Assembly: GCA_013205245.1 (NCBI GenBank)
Contig: JABMNH010000011.1
Coordinates: 1 to 52,686 of the forward strand
Length of the DNA: 52,686 bases
Reading direction: 5' to 3'
Origin: Flavobacteriales bacterium
GTDB lineage: Bacteria > Bacteroidota > Bacteroidia > Flavobacteriales > Flavobacteriaceae
In this document: in pieces, positions 35,432 through 43,797 of the stretch
Numbering within the stretch: the first letter of the stretch is position 1
Layout: every line of letters begins with the position of its first letter
Notes under the pieces: model-generated
What the model was told of the DNA's origin: nothing
Database searches by the model: none
The model's input: the letters and a program-made list of their open reading frames with translations, nothing else
Program-made: the position numbers and the translations under genes

Positions 35432-36304
35432 ATGGAAACTAAAGAAATTCTCAAAAAAGTTCGTAAAATAGAAATTAAGACCAGGCGCTTGTCTGATCAT
35501 ATTTTCTCTGGCGAATATCACAGTTCTTTTAAAGGGCGTGGGATGACTTTTAGCGAAGTGAGACAATACAGTTATGGCGACGATATCCGTAATATCGATT
35601 GGAATGTTACCGCACGTTATAACGAACCTTTTGTAAAAGTGTTTGAAGAAGAACGCGAACTCACCATGATGCTCATGGTTGATGTAAGTAATTCTGAATA
35701 TTTTGGCACAACAGAATTGTTTAAAAAAGAAGTCATTACAGAAATTGCTGCCACCTTGGCTTTTTCGGCAACTCAAAATAATGATAAAGTCGGCTTGCTT
35801 TTATTTTCTGATGACATCGAATTGTATATTCCGCCAAAAAAAGGACGTTCTCATGTATTGCGCATTATCAGAGAGCTTGTAGAATTTCATCCCAAAAGCA
35901 GAAAAACTGACATTACTGTAGCGCTAAAATTTTTGTCTAATGTTTCTAAAAAGAAAGTCATCCTTTTTATTTTATCCGATTTTATTGATGATGATTACGA
36001 ACACACACTCAAAATTGTTGGCAACAAACACGACATAACAGGCATCCGCATTTTTGACAAACACGAAGCCGAGATTCCAAATATAGGTATGGTACCTGTA
36101 CAAGATGCCGAAACCCAAGAAATTCTTTTGGTAAATACCGCTTCTAAAAAAGTAAGAACAGCCTACAAGGCTCACTACCTTAAAAACAAAGACTATTTCG
36201 AAAATGCTTTTAAGCGCAGTGGTGCTGGTTTTATAAATACAGAAACCAATGAGAGTTATGTGAAAAAATTATTGCTTTATTTTAAAAACAAGGGCGCTAG
36301 ATAA
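35432..36304 (+). CDS. DUF58 domain protein (VWA-like) of the Bat operon
   Basis: The 290-residue cytoplasmic protein contains the DUF58 signature (GEYHSSFKGRGMTFSEVRQYSYGDDIRNIDWNVTARYNEPFVKVFEEERE near residues 27-75). A VWA-like core with a DxSxS metal site (MLMVDVSNSEYF, about residues 81-92) follows. Such proteins act as adaptors between MoxR and membrane VWA proteins. Its last base overlaps the start of the next gene (TAATG), so translation is coupled. Confidence 0.93.
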   Translation: METKEILKKVRKIEIKTRRLSDHIFSGEYHSSFKGRGMTFSEVRQYSYGDDIRNIDWNVTARYNEPFVKVFEEERELTMMLMVDVSNSEYFGTTELFKKEVITEIAATLAFSATQNNDKVGLLLFSDDIELYIPPKKGRSHVLRIIRELVEFHPKSRKTDITVALKFLSNVSKKKVILFILSDFIDDDYEHTLKIVGNKHDITGIRIFDKHEAEIPNIGMVPVQDAETQEILLVNTASKKVRTAYKAHYLKNKDYFENAFKRSGAGFINTETNESYVKKLLLYFKNKGAR

Positions 36305-37218
36305 TGCAAAAAAAATTATACATATTGGTGTTTTTATTTCTATCCTTTTATGGATTTTCGCAAGAAAACCCCACAATAGAGGTCAGTTCTGATACAACTT
36401 CTATCCGCATAGGCGAACAATTTAATTTCAGCATAAGTGTGTTAAATGCTACAGATATTGTCTTTCCTATATTAAAAGATAGTCTCGGTAAAATTGAAGT
36501 TGTAGAATCTTTACCTATTGACACGCTTACAAACAGACTTATCAAAAAATTTAAATTGACGAGTTTTGACAGCGGCAAATGGGTTATTCCACAACAAAAA
36601 GTGCTGATTGATAAAAAATTCTATTTAACCGATTCTGTTGTTATAAATGTAGCTACTGTAAAAGTAGATACTACAAAACAAAAATTATTTCCAATAAAAG
36701 ACATTCAAAAAGAACCTTTTGCATTAATAGACGCCCGCCCTTATTTGTGGTGGATTGTTGGTGTTTTAATTTTAATGGCTATTGGTTTGTACTTTTTATT
36801 GCGTAAAAAAGTAGTGAAGCTCATAGAAAAACCCGCCATTCCACCATTTATAATTGCGATGAACAGTTTAAAAACGTTAGATGGCAAACAGTTGATTAAA
36901 GCTCAAAAACTTAAGGATTTTTATATAGAACTTACCGAGATCATCAGACGCTATATAGAAGCCGATTTGCACATCCCCGCTTTAGAATCTACTACAAATG
37001 AATTACTTACAACCATTACAGATTTTAACAGTTCTAGCAAATTAAATATTGACAAAGAAACCATTGCCAAATTAAGTGCCCTTTTAAAAGCAGCCGATTT
37101 GGTAAAATTCGCAAAATACAAACCAGATTTATCACAATCTGAAGCCGACAGATTGGTGGCCGAATATATTTTAAATGGATTAAAACCTAAAGAAAAAAAG
37201 GAGGACGCAGATGAATAA
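36304..37218 (+). CDS. Bat-operon membrane protein with periplasmic Ig-like and cytoplasmic domains
   Basis: The 304-residue protein has a signal peptide (to FSQ, about residue 19) and a periplasmic beta-sandwich domain (residues about 22-130, resembling the first domain of BatD: VSSDTTSIRIGEQFNFSISVLNATDIVFPI). One transmembrane helix follows (about 148-167, LWWIVGVLILMAIGLYFLL). The cytoplasmic helical region (IPPFIIAMNSLKTLDG...ELTEIIRRYIEADLHIPALESTTNELL) resembles DUF4381 and the C-terminus of BatD. It occupies the slot between DUF58 and BatA found in other flavobacterial Bat operons. It overlaps the next start by eight bases. Role: probably an assembly partner of BatA/BatB, inferred. 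Confidence 0.8.
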   Translation: MQKKLYILVFLFLSFYGFSQENPTIEVSSDTTSIRIGEQFNFSISVLNATDIVFPILKDSLGKIEVVESLPIDTLTNRLIKKFKLTSFDSGKWVIPQQKVLIDKKFYLTDSVVINVATVKVDTTKQKLFPIKDIQKEPFALIDARPYLWWIVGVLILMAIGLYFLLRKKVVKLIEKPAIPPFIIAMNSLKTLDGKQLIKAQKLKDFYIELTEIIRRYIEADLHIPALESTTNELLTTITDFNSSSKLNIDKETIAKLSALLKAADLVKFAKYKPDLSQSEADRLVAEYILNGLKPKEKKEDADE

Positions 37219-38209
37219 CTTTGAATTTACAAATCCAGGATTTTTATGGTTATTGATAAGTATTCCTTTGCTTGGTTTTTGGTTTTTTAAAAACAGAAAA
37301 AGTGACCAAGCCACTTTAAAAATATCAAATATTCAAGCTTTTAAACAGTACCAATCCATACTGCCAAAATTAAAACCCATATTATATGTGTTTAGATTAA
37401 TTGCTTTGAGCTTACTTATTATCGCCTTAGCGAGACCACGCAATGTAGCCGTTAGTAAAAAAACTAAAACAGTTAGAGGTATTGATATTGTTATGGCTAT
37501 TGATGTGTCGGCAAGTATGTTGGCCCGCGATTTAAAACCAAACCGTTTAGAAGCTCTTAAACAAGTAGCAGAACGTTTTGTAAACGAAAGACCTAACGAC
37601 CGCTTTGGCATTGTGGTTTATGCGGGCGAAAGTTTTACGCAAACACCTATTACGAGCGACAAACGCATTGTTATAAATACCATCCAAAACCTCCATTGGG
37701 GTGAGCTTGAAGGTGGTACTGCCATTGGCATGGGATTGGGTTCTGCGGTTAACCGATTAAAAGACAGCAAGGCTAAAAGTAAAGTTATTATTTTATTGAC
37801 AGATGGTGTGAATAACACAGGATTTGTCGATCCGAGAACAGCCTCAGAAATGGCAAAAAATTTAGGCATAAAAGTGTACACCATTGGATTAGGCACAAAT
37901 GGTATGGCGCTATTTCCTGTAGCCAAAGATATTAATGGGGAATTAAAATTCGATTATGCCAAAGTAGAAATAGACGAAGATTTGCTTAAATTCATAGCCA
38001 CACAAACCGAAGGAAAATATTTTAGAGCTACCGATAATAAAAGTTTATCGGCTATTTACGAAGAGATAAACAAATTAGAAACAACAAAAATAGAAGAATT
38101 TAAATATTATAATTATTCGGAAAAATACCGCTTATTAACATTATTAGCAGGCTTATTTTTATTGTTAGAAACTGTATTAAGATTGACACTTTTTAGAAGT
38201 TTGGTATAA
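37211..38209 (+). CDS. batA: BatA-type VWA membrane protein
   Basis: The 332-residue protein has two N-terminal transmembrane helices (about 10-27 and 57-75), a VWA domain with an intact metal site DVSAS in IDIVMAIDVSASMLARDLKPNR (near residue 95-105), the conserved GGTAIGMGLG threonine loop and ILLTDGVNNTG. A closing transmembrane helix is near residues 305-325. Bat proteins were linked to aerotolerance in Bacteroides and Leptospira; the biochemical function is unsettled. BatB follows after 24 bases with the same architecture. Confidence 0.94.
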   Translation: MNNFEFTNPGFLWLLISIPLLGFWFFKNRKSDQATLKISNIQAFKQYQSILPKLKPILYVFRLIALSLLIIALARPRNVAVSKKTKTVRGIDIVMAIDVSASMLARDLKPNRLEALKQVAERFVNERPNDRFGIVVYAGESFTQTPITSDKRIVINTIQNLHWGELEGGTAIGMGLGSAVNRLKDSKAKSKVIILLTDGVNNTGFVDPRTASEMAKNLGIKVYTIGLGTNGMALFPVAKDINGELKFDYAKVEIDEDLLKFIATQTEGKYFRATDNKSLSAIYEEINKLETTKIEEFKYYNYSEKYRLLTLLAGLFLLLETVLRLTLFRSLV

Positions 38210-38233
38210 CACAAATAAAATTATTAATAAAAA

Positions 38234-39271
38234 ATGTACAGATTAGAAGAACCAACTTATTTTTATTTACTACTGGTAATACCCGTAGTGGTTCTTATTT
38301 TTATGCTGTCACTTTGGGTAAAAAAACGCCGACAAAAAGCCTTTGCAACTTCAAATTTATTAGCAAAATTAAGTCCAGACACTTCTTTATTTAAATCTGT
38401 TTTAAAGATGTTAAGTGTCAGCTTGGCACTTGCTTTTATTACAATTGCACTTGTAAATCCAAAAATGGGTATCAAATTAAAAACTGTAAAACGCGAAGGT
38501 GTTGATGTGGTTTTTGCCTTAGATGTTTCTAAAAGTATGTTGGCCGAAGATATTGCGCCAAACAGGTTAGAGAAAGCCAAACAAATCATCACAAAAATAA
38601 TAGATAAATTAGGTAGTGACCGTGTAGGCATAATTGTTTATGCTGGTAATTCTTATCCGCTATTACCCATTACTACAGATTTGGCAGCCGCTAAAATGTT
38701 TTTGCAGAATGCCAATCCAGATATGGTGTCATCGCAGGGAACTGCCATTAACGAAGCTATTAATCGGGCCTTAACTTTTTACGATAACAAAGACCAAACA
38801 AATAAATATTTGGTTATCCTGTCGGATGGTGAAGATCACGAAAGCAACACCATTGAATTGGCTAAAAAAGCGGGCGAATTAGGGATAAAAACTTTTACCA
38901 TAGGCATTGGGACAGAAGATGGCAAACCTATTCCGATGCGTATTAATGGTATTTTTAATGGCTATAAAAAAGATGAAAAAGGAGATGTGGTGATTTCTAA
39001 ACGCCATGCCGATGTGCTTACAAGCATCGCCAAAGAAGGCAATGGCGCTTATGTTGATGGCAATATTACAGATACGCCAGTAGATTTTATGAAAGATGTT
39101 ATTATAAATGCACAAAAAAGTGAATTCGAAACCAAACAGTTTTCAGATTATAAAGACCAATTTCAATGGTTTATTGCTTTTGCAATTCTGTTTTTATTTT
39201 TCGACAGTTTTATGCTAGAGAAAAAAACATATTGGCTTAAAAAAATAGATTTATTTAACGAATCAAAATGA
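38234..39271 (+). CDS. batB: BatB-type VWA membrane protein
   Basis: The 345-residue protein mirrors BatA: N-terminal transmembrane helices (about 9-27 and 55-75), a VWA domain with DVSKS (in VFALDVSKSMLAEDIAPNR), the SSQGTAINEAI loop, ILSDGEDHES, and a C-terminal helix (about 308-327). Both metal-site motifs are intact, so BatA and BatB can both bind metal. It overlaps BatC by four bases (ATGA), indicating coupled translation. Confidence 0.94.
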   Translation: MYRLEEPTYFYLLLVIPVVVLIFMLSLWVKKRRQKAFATSNLLAKLSPDTSLFKSVLKMLSVSLALAFITIALVNPKMGIKLKTVKREGVDVVFALDVSKSMLAEDIAPNRLEKAKQIITKIIDKLGSDRVGIIVYAGNSYPLLPITTDLAAAKMFLQNANPDMVSSQGTAINEAINRALTFYDNKDQTNKYLVILSDGEDHESNTIELAKKAGELGIKTFTIGIGTEDGKPIPMRINGIFNGYKKDEKGDVVISKRHADVLTSIAKEGNGAYVDGNITDTPVDFMKDVIINAQKSEFETKQFSDYKDQFQWFIAFAILFLFFDSFMLEKKTYWLKKIDLFNESK

Positions 39272-40062
39272 GTAAATTAATCGCCCTCATATTTATAAGT
39301 TTTAGCTTTGTGGCATTTTCACAAAAGCAAAAAGAAAACACGCTAGAAAAAGCACAAGCGCGCGTGTTTTTGCGCGCAGGCAACAAACAATATGAAGTCG
39401 AAAATTACAGCGAAGCACAAGCACTCTATAAAAAGGCTTTAGATAAAAACAGCGCCTACAACAAAGCTAGTTTTAATTTAGGTAATGCCATTTATAAGCA
39501 AAAAAATTATAAGGATGCTTTGCCTCAATTTGAACTCAATGCCAAAACAGCAACATCAAAATTAGATAAAGCCAATGCTTATCACAACATAGGCGATTTA
39601 CAAATGGAGCAAAAACAGTACAGCAAGGCCGTTCAAGCTTTTAAAAATTCGCTTAGAAACAATCCTTTAGACGAAGATACGCGTTACAATTTAGCCTTAG
39701 CTCAAAAATTATTACAAAAAAAATTGGACGAAGAAAAGAAAAATAAAGACAAGAAGGATAAGAATAAAGACAACAAAGACGAAAAGAATAAAGACAACAA
39801 AGACAACAAAGACGAAAAAAAAGATCAGGATAAAAAAGATAAAGATAAGGACGGCGATAAAGACGAAAAGAAAGACCCTAATAAAGATAAGGACAAATCT
39901 GACAAAGACAAAAAACCACAACAGCCAAAAAAAGGACAAATGTCTCCTGAAAAAATGAAACAATTGCTAGAGGCTATGAATAATGAAGAGAAAAAAACAC
40001 AAAAGAAAATGAATGCCAAACGCGTTAAAGGTCAAAAAATAAAACGTGCCAAAGATTGGTAA
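39268..40062 (+). CDS. batC: BatC-type TPR protein with Lys/Asp-rich tail
   Basis: The 264-residue protein has a signal peptide (FVAFSQ, about residue 18), three tetratricopeptide repeats (residues about 32-145: GNKQYEVENYSEAQALYKKAL, FNLGNAIYKQKNYKDALPQFE, YHNIGDLQMEQKQYSKAVQAFKNSL), and a low-complexity Lys/Asp/Asn stretch (about 152-222). The basic C-terminus follows (QMSPEKMKQLLEAMNNEEKKTQ...). The charged linker is typical of BatC in this group, but the underlying DNA is a near-tandem array of AAAGACAA-like units and may vary in length between strains. It is periplasmic and probably scaffolds BatA/BatB. Confidence 0.93.
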   Translation: MSKLIALIFISFSFVAFSQKQKENTLEKAQARVFLRAGNKQYEVENYSEAQALYKKALDKNSAYNKASFNLGNAIYKQKNYKDALPQFELNAKTATSKLDKANAYHNIGDLQMEQKQYSKAVQAFKNSLRNNPLDEDTRYNLALAQKLLQKKLDEEKKNKDKKDKNKDNKDEKNKDNKDNKDEKKDQDKKDKDKDGDKDEKKDPNKDKDKSDKDKKPQQPKKGQMSPEKMKQLLEAMNNEEKKTQKKMNAKRVKGQKIKRAKDW

Positions 40063-40104
40063 CAATCATAATAAATATGTTACTTGCAAATGTAAATGCT
40101 GTAG

Positions 40105-41865
40105 ATGAAATTTAAAAAATTACATATCTTATTAGGCTTCCTTTTAGTTACAAATGCTGTTTTAGCACAAGTAACTTTTAAGGCTTCTGTCAATAAATTT
40201 AAGGTAGGTCTTAATGAACGTTTAAAAATAGATTTTACGATTGACAAACAAGGTGCCGATAACTTTACCCCACCCGACTTTAAAAATTTTACCGTTTTAG
40301 CTGGGCCAAGTCAGTCTAGTAATTTCTCTATGATTAATGGCCGCACATCATATTCTTTAAGTTATAGTTATATCATTCAGCCTACAAAAAAAGGGAATTT
40401 AACAATTGCATCTGCCAGTATAGAATACAATGATGCTACTATAAAATCGAATACATTAAAAGTAAATGTTACAAATGCTGTTGCCATCCCAAAAGATGTA
40501 AATGACCCCCGTTATGTTGCTTCGCAAAACATTCATTTGGTTGCCGATATTTCTAATAACAATCCGTTTGTAGGCCAAAGCATTAGTGTGGTGTATAAAT
40601 TATATGTCAATGTAAATAAGGTGAGTGTTAGAAACACACGAGAAACCCAATCGCCAGCTTTTAATGGTTTTTGGAACCAAAGTATTGATGTAAAAAATTT
40701 AGTGGTGCAACAAGGCACTTATCAGGGGCAACCGCATAAATATGTTATTGTAAAAAAATCGGTTTTAATTCCACAAAAATCGGGTAAACTTATTATTGAT
40801 CCGATGGAAATCGAAATCACAGCTGGTGTACCTATCGGAAGGCGTGATTTATTTGGCAACATGATGTACAACAACGTTAATTACGTAGTTACTACAGGCT
40901 TAAAAAACATTGATGTAAAACAATTACCTTTAGAGGGAAAACCTGCTAACTTTAATGGCGCTGTGGGCGATTATAATTTTAGTGTAATATCCGATAAAAC
41001 GACCCTGAAATTAAACGAAACATCACAAATAAAAATTGAAATTCAAGGCAAAGGCAATCTAAAATTGATTGATTTACCGAAATTAACCACACCAAACGGT
41101 CTAGAAGTTTACGAGCCCGAGCACAAAGAAGAAATAAGTACGTCTTTGAGTGGCATGCAAGGAAAGATTTACGATCAATACACAATTGTGCCCCAGTTTA
41201 AAGGCAAATACAAAATTCCTAAAATCGAATTTTCGTATTTTAATCCTGCTGAAAAACAATACCACAATTTAAGTTCACCAGACATTTTAATTGATGCGCC
41301 TTATGGTAAAAATCCGGGCAATATGGTTAATTCAAATAACAAACAAAACATTACCTATAGCGGTGGCGATATCCGTTATATTCAAACAAAAACAGCATTT
41401 ACATCGGCTACAAAAATTGACTTTTTTGGCTCTACAAAATTTTACATGTGGTTGCTTTTACCATTTTTATTAATCCCTATTGCCATAGTGGTTGGTAAAA
41501 AACAAAAAGAACGCGCCAATGATATCTTAGGAAACAAGCGTCGTAAAGCCGATAAATTGGCAAGAAAATATTTATCAACGGCTAAAAAAGAATTTGGCAA
41601 TAGAGAAGCTTTTTACATCGCCTTAGAAAAAGCTTTACACAACTATTTAAAAGCGGCATTACATGTAGAAACATCAGACATTAGTAAAGAAAAAATAAAA
41701 AGTATTCTTTTAGAAAAAAATATTGCTATAGAAACTACAGACGCGTTTATTTCTCTACTAAAAGATTCCGATTTTGCAAGATATACACCATCTACCGAAG
41801 GTAAAATGAAAGACGATTACGAACGTGCAAAAAGTATTATTGCTACATTAGACAAACAATTGTAA
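40105..41865 (+). CDS. batD: BatD family protein
   Basis: The 586-residue protein has a signal peptide (to VLAQ, about residue 22). Several periplasmic Ig-like beta-sandwich domains follow (about 25-420; the first contains VNKFKVGLNERLKIDFTIDKQGADNFTPPDFKNFTVLAGPSQSSNFSMINGR, the BatD signature). One transmembrane helix is near residues 448-465 (FYMWLLLPFLLIPIAIVVG), and a cytoplasmic helical domain follows (AFYIALEKALHNYLKAALHVETSDISKEKIKSILLEKNI). Length is normal for the family. BatE starts one base after its stop. Confidence 0.93.
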   Translation: MKFKKLHILLGFLLVTNAVLAQVTFKASVNKFKVGLNERLKIDFTIDKQGADNFTPPDFKNFTVLAGPSQSSNFSMINGRTSYSLSYSYIIQPTKKGNLTIASASIEYNDATIKSNTLKVNVTNAVAIPKDVNDPRYVASQNIHLVADISNNNPFVGQSISVVYKLYVNVNKVSVRNTRETQSPAFNGFWNQSIDVKNLVVQQGTYQGQPHKYVIVKKSVLIPQKSGKLIIDPMEIEITAGVPIGRRDLFGNMMYNNVNYVVTTGLKNIDVKQLPLEGKPANFNGAVGDYNFSVISDKTTLKLNETSQIKIEIQGKGNLKLIDLPKLTTPNGLEVYEPEHKEEISTSLSGMQGKIYDQYTIVPQFKGKYKIPKIEFSYFNPAEKQYHNLSSPDILIDAPYGKNPGNMVNSNNKQNITYSGGDIRYIQTKTAFTSATKIDFFGSTKFYMWLLLPFLLIPIAIVVGKKQKERANDILGNKRRKADKLARKYLSTAKKEFGNREAFYIALEKALHNYLKAALHVETSDISKEKIKSILLEKNIAIETTDAFISLLKDSDFARYTPSTEGKMKDDYERAKSIIATLDKQL

Positions 41866-41866
41866 G

Positions 41867-42661
41867 ATGGTATATATGATTTCTAAATATCTGTCAAATC
41901 TCACATCAAAAACTTTGTTTTTAGTTGTCATTTTATGTTCTGTAAGTGCTGTAACAATGGCGCAAACATCAGAAAAATTATACGAATCTGCCAACACATT
42001 ATATCAAAAAGAGTCTTATCAAGAAGCTTTAGATATTTATAAAAAAATTGAAGCACAAGACTCGGCTTCGGTTGGTCTGTATTACAATATGGCAAACACC
42101 TATTATAAATTAAATCAAGTAGCGCCTAGTATTTATTATTACGAAAAAACCTTATCGCTAGATCCAAATAACAAAGATGCTTCATACAATTTGGCTTTTG
42201 CACAACGTATGACAATAGATAAAATTGATGTGCTGCCTAAAACTTTTTTACAACGCATAGATCAAAATTATATTAAAATTATAAAGTTCGACACTTGGGC
42301 AATAATGGCTATTTCTGCCAGTATTTTGTTTGTCCTTTTATTTTTAAGTTATTACTTTTCTTATGTTTCTACTCGCAAACGTTTGTATTTTATTACGGCT
42401 ATTTTAGCATTAATTACAACCTTATTCAGTTTTGCCTTTGCCTATAAAGGTTACGACTTTGCACAAAATAACAAACCCGCCATAATTTTTGAACAAAGTG
42501 CCAGCGTTAAAGATGCGCCAACACCAAATAGTACAGAAGTTTTTGAATTACACGAAGGCACCAAAGTTTTTGTATTAGAGCAGGTTGGTACTTGGCAAAA
42601 AATAAAATTAGCCGATGGTAAAATTGGCTGGATTTCTAAAACCGATTTAAAAGCGCTTTAA
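41867..42661 (+). CDS. batE: BatE-type TPR and SH3 protein
   Basis: The 264-residue protein has an N-terminal signal/anchor (to VTMAQ), two to three tetratricopeptide repeats (about 34-115: LYESANTLYQKESYQEALDIYKKIE, YYNMANTYYKLNQVAPSIYYYEKTL), two transmembrane helices (about 143-165 and 172-192) and a C-terminal bacterial SH3 domain (about 205-262, VFELHEGTKVFVLEQVGTWQKIKLADGKIGWISKTDL). The annotated ATG at 41867 is three codons before another ATG (41876), and either could be used. DHFR begins 12 bases later, so the Bat transcript probably continues. Confidence 0.9.
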   Translation: MVYMISKYLSNLTSKTLFLVVILCSVSAVTMAQTSEKLYESANTLYQKESYQEALDIYKKIEAQDSASVGLYYNMANTYYKLNQVAPSIYYYEKTLSLDPNNKDASYNLAFAQRMTIDKIDVLPKTFLQRIDQNYIKIIKFDTWAIMAISASILFVLLFLSYYFSYVSTRKRLYFITAILALITTLFSFAFAYKGYDFAQNNKPAIIFEQSASVKDAPTPNSTEVFELHEGTKVFVLEQVGTWQKIKLADGKIGWISKTDLKAL

Positions 42662-42673
42662 TTCTATAAAAAT

Positions 42674-43156
42674 ATGATAACAATTATAGCAGCTGTAGCA
42701 AATAATAATGTGTTGGGTAAAGACAACCAGCTCATTTGGCATCTTCCGGCCGATTTAAAACGTTTTAAGCAAACCACTTCTGGGCATGCCGTTATTATGG
42801 GACGCAAAACTTTTGACTCTTTAGGCAAAGCCCTACCCAACCGCACAAACATCATCATTACCCAAAACAAGCATTTTACAGCGCAGAATTGTGTTGTGGT
42901 TCATTCGTTAACCAATGCGCTTAATATCGCTAAAGCGGATGACAATCCGTTTATTTTGGGTGGTGCTAATATCTACCAACAAGCCCTCGCTTTCGCGGAT
43001 GTGTTAGATCTTACTTTTGTTCATCACGATTTTGATGGCGATGTCTTTTTTCCAGAAATAGATTTAAAAATCTGGAAAAAAATGTCTCGACAAGATTTTA
43101 AAGCTGATGCTAAAAACATTTACGATTACAGTTTTGTGCGGTTTGAGAGAAAGTAA
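42674..43156 (+). CDS. folA: Dihydrofolate reductase
   Basis: DHFR (160 aa) reduces dihydrofolate to tetrahydrofolate with NADPH and so recycles the dihydrofolate made by ThyA. The substrate-binding acid is the Asp in WHLPADLKRFK (residue 27). The NADPH-site motif VIMGRKTFDSLG, the PLPNRTNIIIT-like loop (ALPNRTNIIITQ) and FILGGANIYQQAL are present. Length is normal. It lies between batE and a zinc-ribbon/Smr gene on the same strand with small gaps, so it may share the Bat transcript. Confidence 0.96.
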   Translation: MITIIAAVANNNVLGKDNQLIWHLPADLKRFKQTTSGHAVIMGRKTFDSLGKALPNRTNIIITQNKHFTAQNCVVVHSLTNALNIAKADDNPFILGGANIYQQALAFADVLDLTFVHHDFDGDVFFPEIDLKIWKKMSRQDFKADAKNIYDYSFVRFERK

Positions 43157-43165
43157 ATAACACAA

Positions 43166-43624
43166 ATGAAAACTTGCGATTTTTGTGGCAATCCTGTAAA
43201 AAAAGAGGCATTGATTTGTCCTTATTGCGCACAACCACTATCTATCATTAAAATTAAATCGGCATTCAAAATTAAGAAAGCAGCCATAATTAATATTGAG
43301 GCTGGTTTGCCTTTGGTTAAAGAAGCACTATTAAATTTTGACAGAGAACTTAAATTTGCCCAATCGCAAGATGTTGGCATACTAAAAATAATTCATGGTT
43401 ACGGTTCTTCGGGAACTGGAGGTAAAATTAAAATAGCGCTACGACAGAAACTTAAATTGTTATTAGCCAACAACATCATTAAAGGCATTATTGCTGGAGA
43501 AGTCTATTCAAAAGCCAGTAATTCTACTATCAACAACAGAAAGATAACAGAATGCTATCCAGACCTTTTAGAAACACTTCATTCTGATAAATACAACCCA
43601 GGTATTACTTTTGTGGAGTTGTAA
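43166..43624 (+). CDS. Zinc-ribbon and Smr-like domain protein
   Basis: The 152-residue protein begins with a zinc ribbon (CDFCGNPVKKEALICPYCAQ, four cysteines in two CxxC pairs, residues 4-22). After a basic linker comes a segment like the small MutS-related (Smr) domain (residues about 36-110: IINIEAGLPLVKEALLNFDRELKFAQSQDVGILKIIHGYGSSGTGGKIKIALRQKLKLL), with the HGxGxxGxGGxI signature where the leading LDLHG/DLRG motif is altered to INIEAG. Smr domains nick DNA or RNA. The substituted first motif makes activity uncertain. The tail is unassigned. The gene starts nine bases after the DHFR stop. The assignment is by motif only. Confidence 0.7.
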   Translation: MKTCDFCGNPVKKEALICPYCAQPLSIIKIKSAFKIKKAAIINIEAGLPLVKEALLNFDRELKFAQSQDVGILKIIHGYGSSGTGGKIKIALRQKLKLLLANNIIKGIIAGEVYSKASNSTINNRKITECYPDLLETLHSDKYNPGITFVEL

Positions 43625-43636
43625 TGAATCAATTAA

Positions 43637-43730
43637 GTCTTAACGAGGAGTCCTGAATTATCAGGACGACGTGGTTATCTCTTTCTTAGATTGAGATTGC
43701 CACACTTCATTGCATTTTGTTCGCAATGAC
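43637..43730. repeat. Dispersed palindromic element, 94 bases (second copy)
   Basis: This resembles the element at 7295-7406: it opens GTCTTAACGAGGAGTCCTGA, has a hairpin GTCCTGA-ATTA-TCAGGAC, then GACGTGGTTATC, and ends with GAGATTGCCACAC...TCGCAATGAC. The first GTCAT terminus has changed to GTCTT and the right arm has a short insertion. It lies between two converging genes. Confidence 0.75.
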
Positions 43731-43759
43731 GGAAAGGTTCGCAAACACGTTTTATTAAC

Positions 43760-43795
43760 AGCTAAAAGCCAGAGGCCAACAGCCATTAGCAAGCC
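43760..43795. repeat. Degenerate AGCC microrepeat
   Basis: The sequence AGCTAAAAGCCAGAGGCC, then AACAGCCATTAGCAAGCC, repeats a short AGCC/AGCTA unit imperfectly just downstream of sppA. No function is apparent. Confidence 0.45.
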
Positions 43796-43797
43796 AT

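Noticed and set aside
39740-39830. CRISPR-like tandem repeats
   Set aside because: Units are 6-9 bases, have no unique spacers and are in frame within batC.
39712-40019. Phe/Val/Ile-rich antisense frames over batC
   Set aside because: They are the complement of the Lys/Asp repeat tract and would be meaningless hydrophobic runs.
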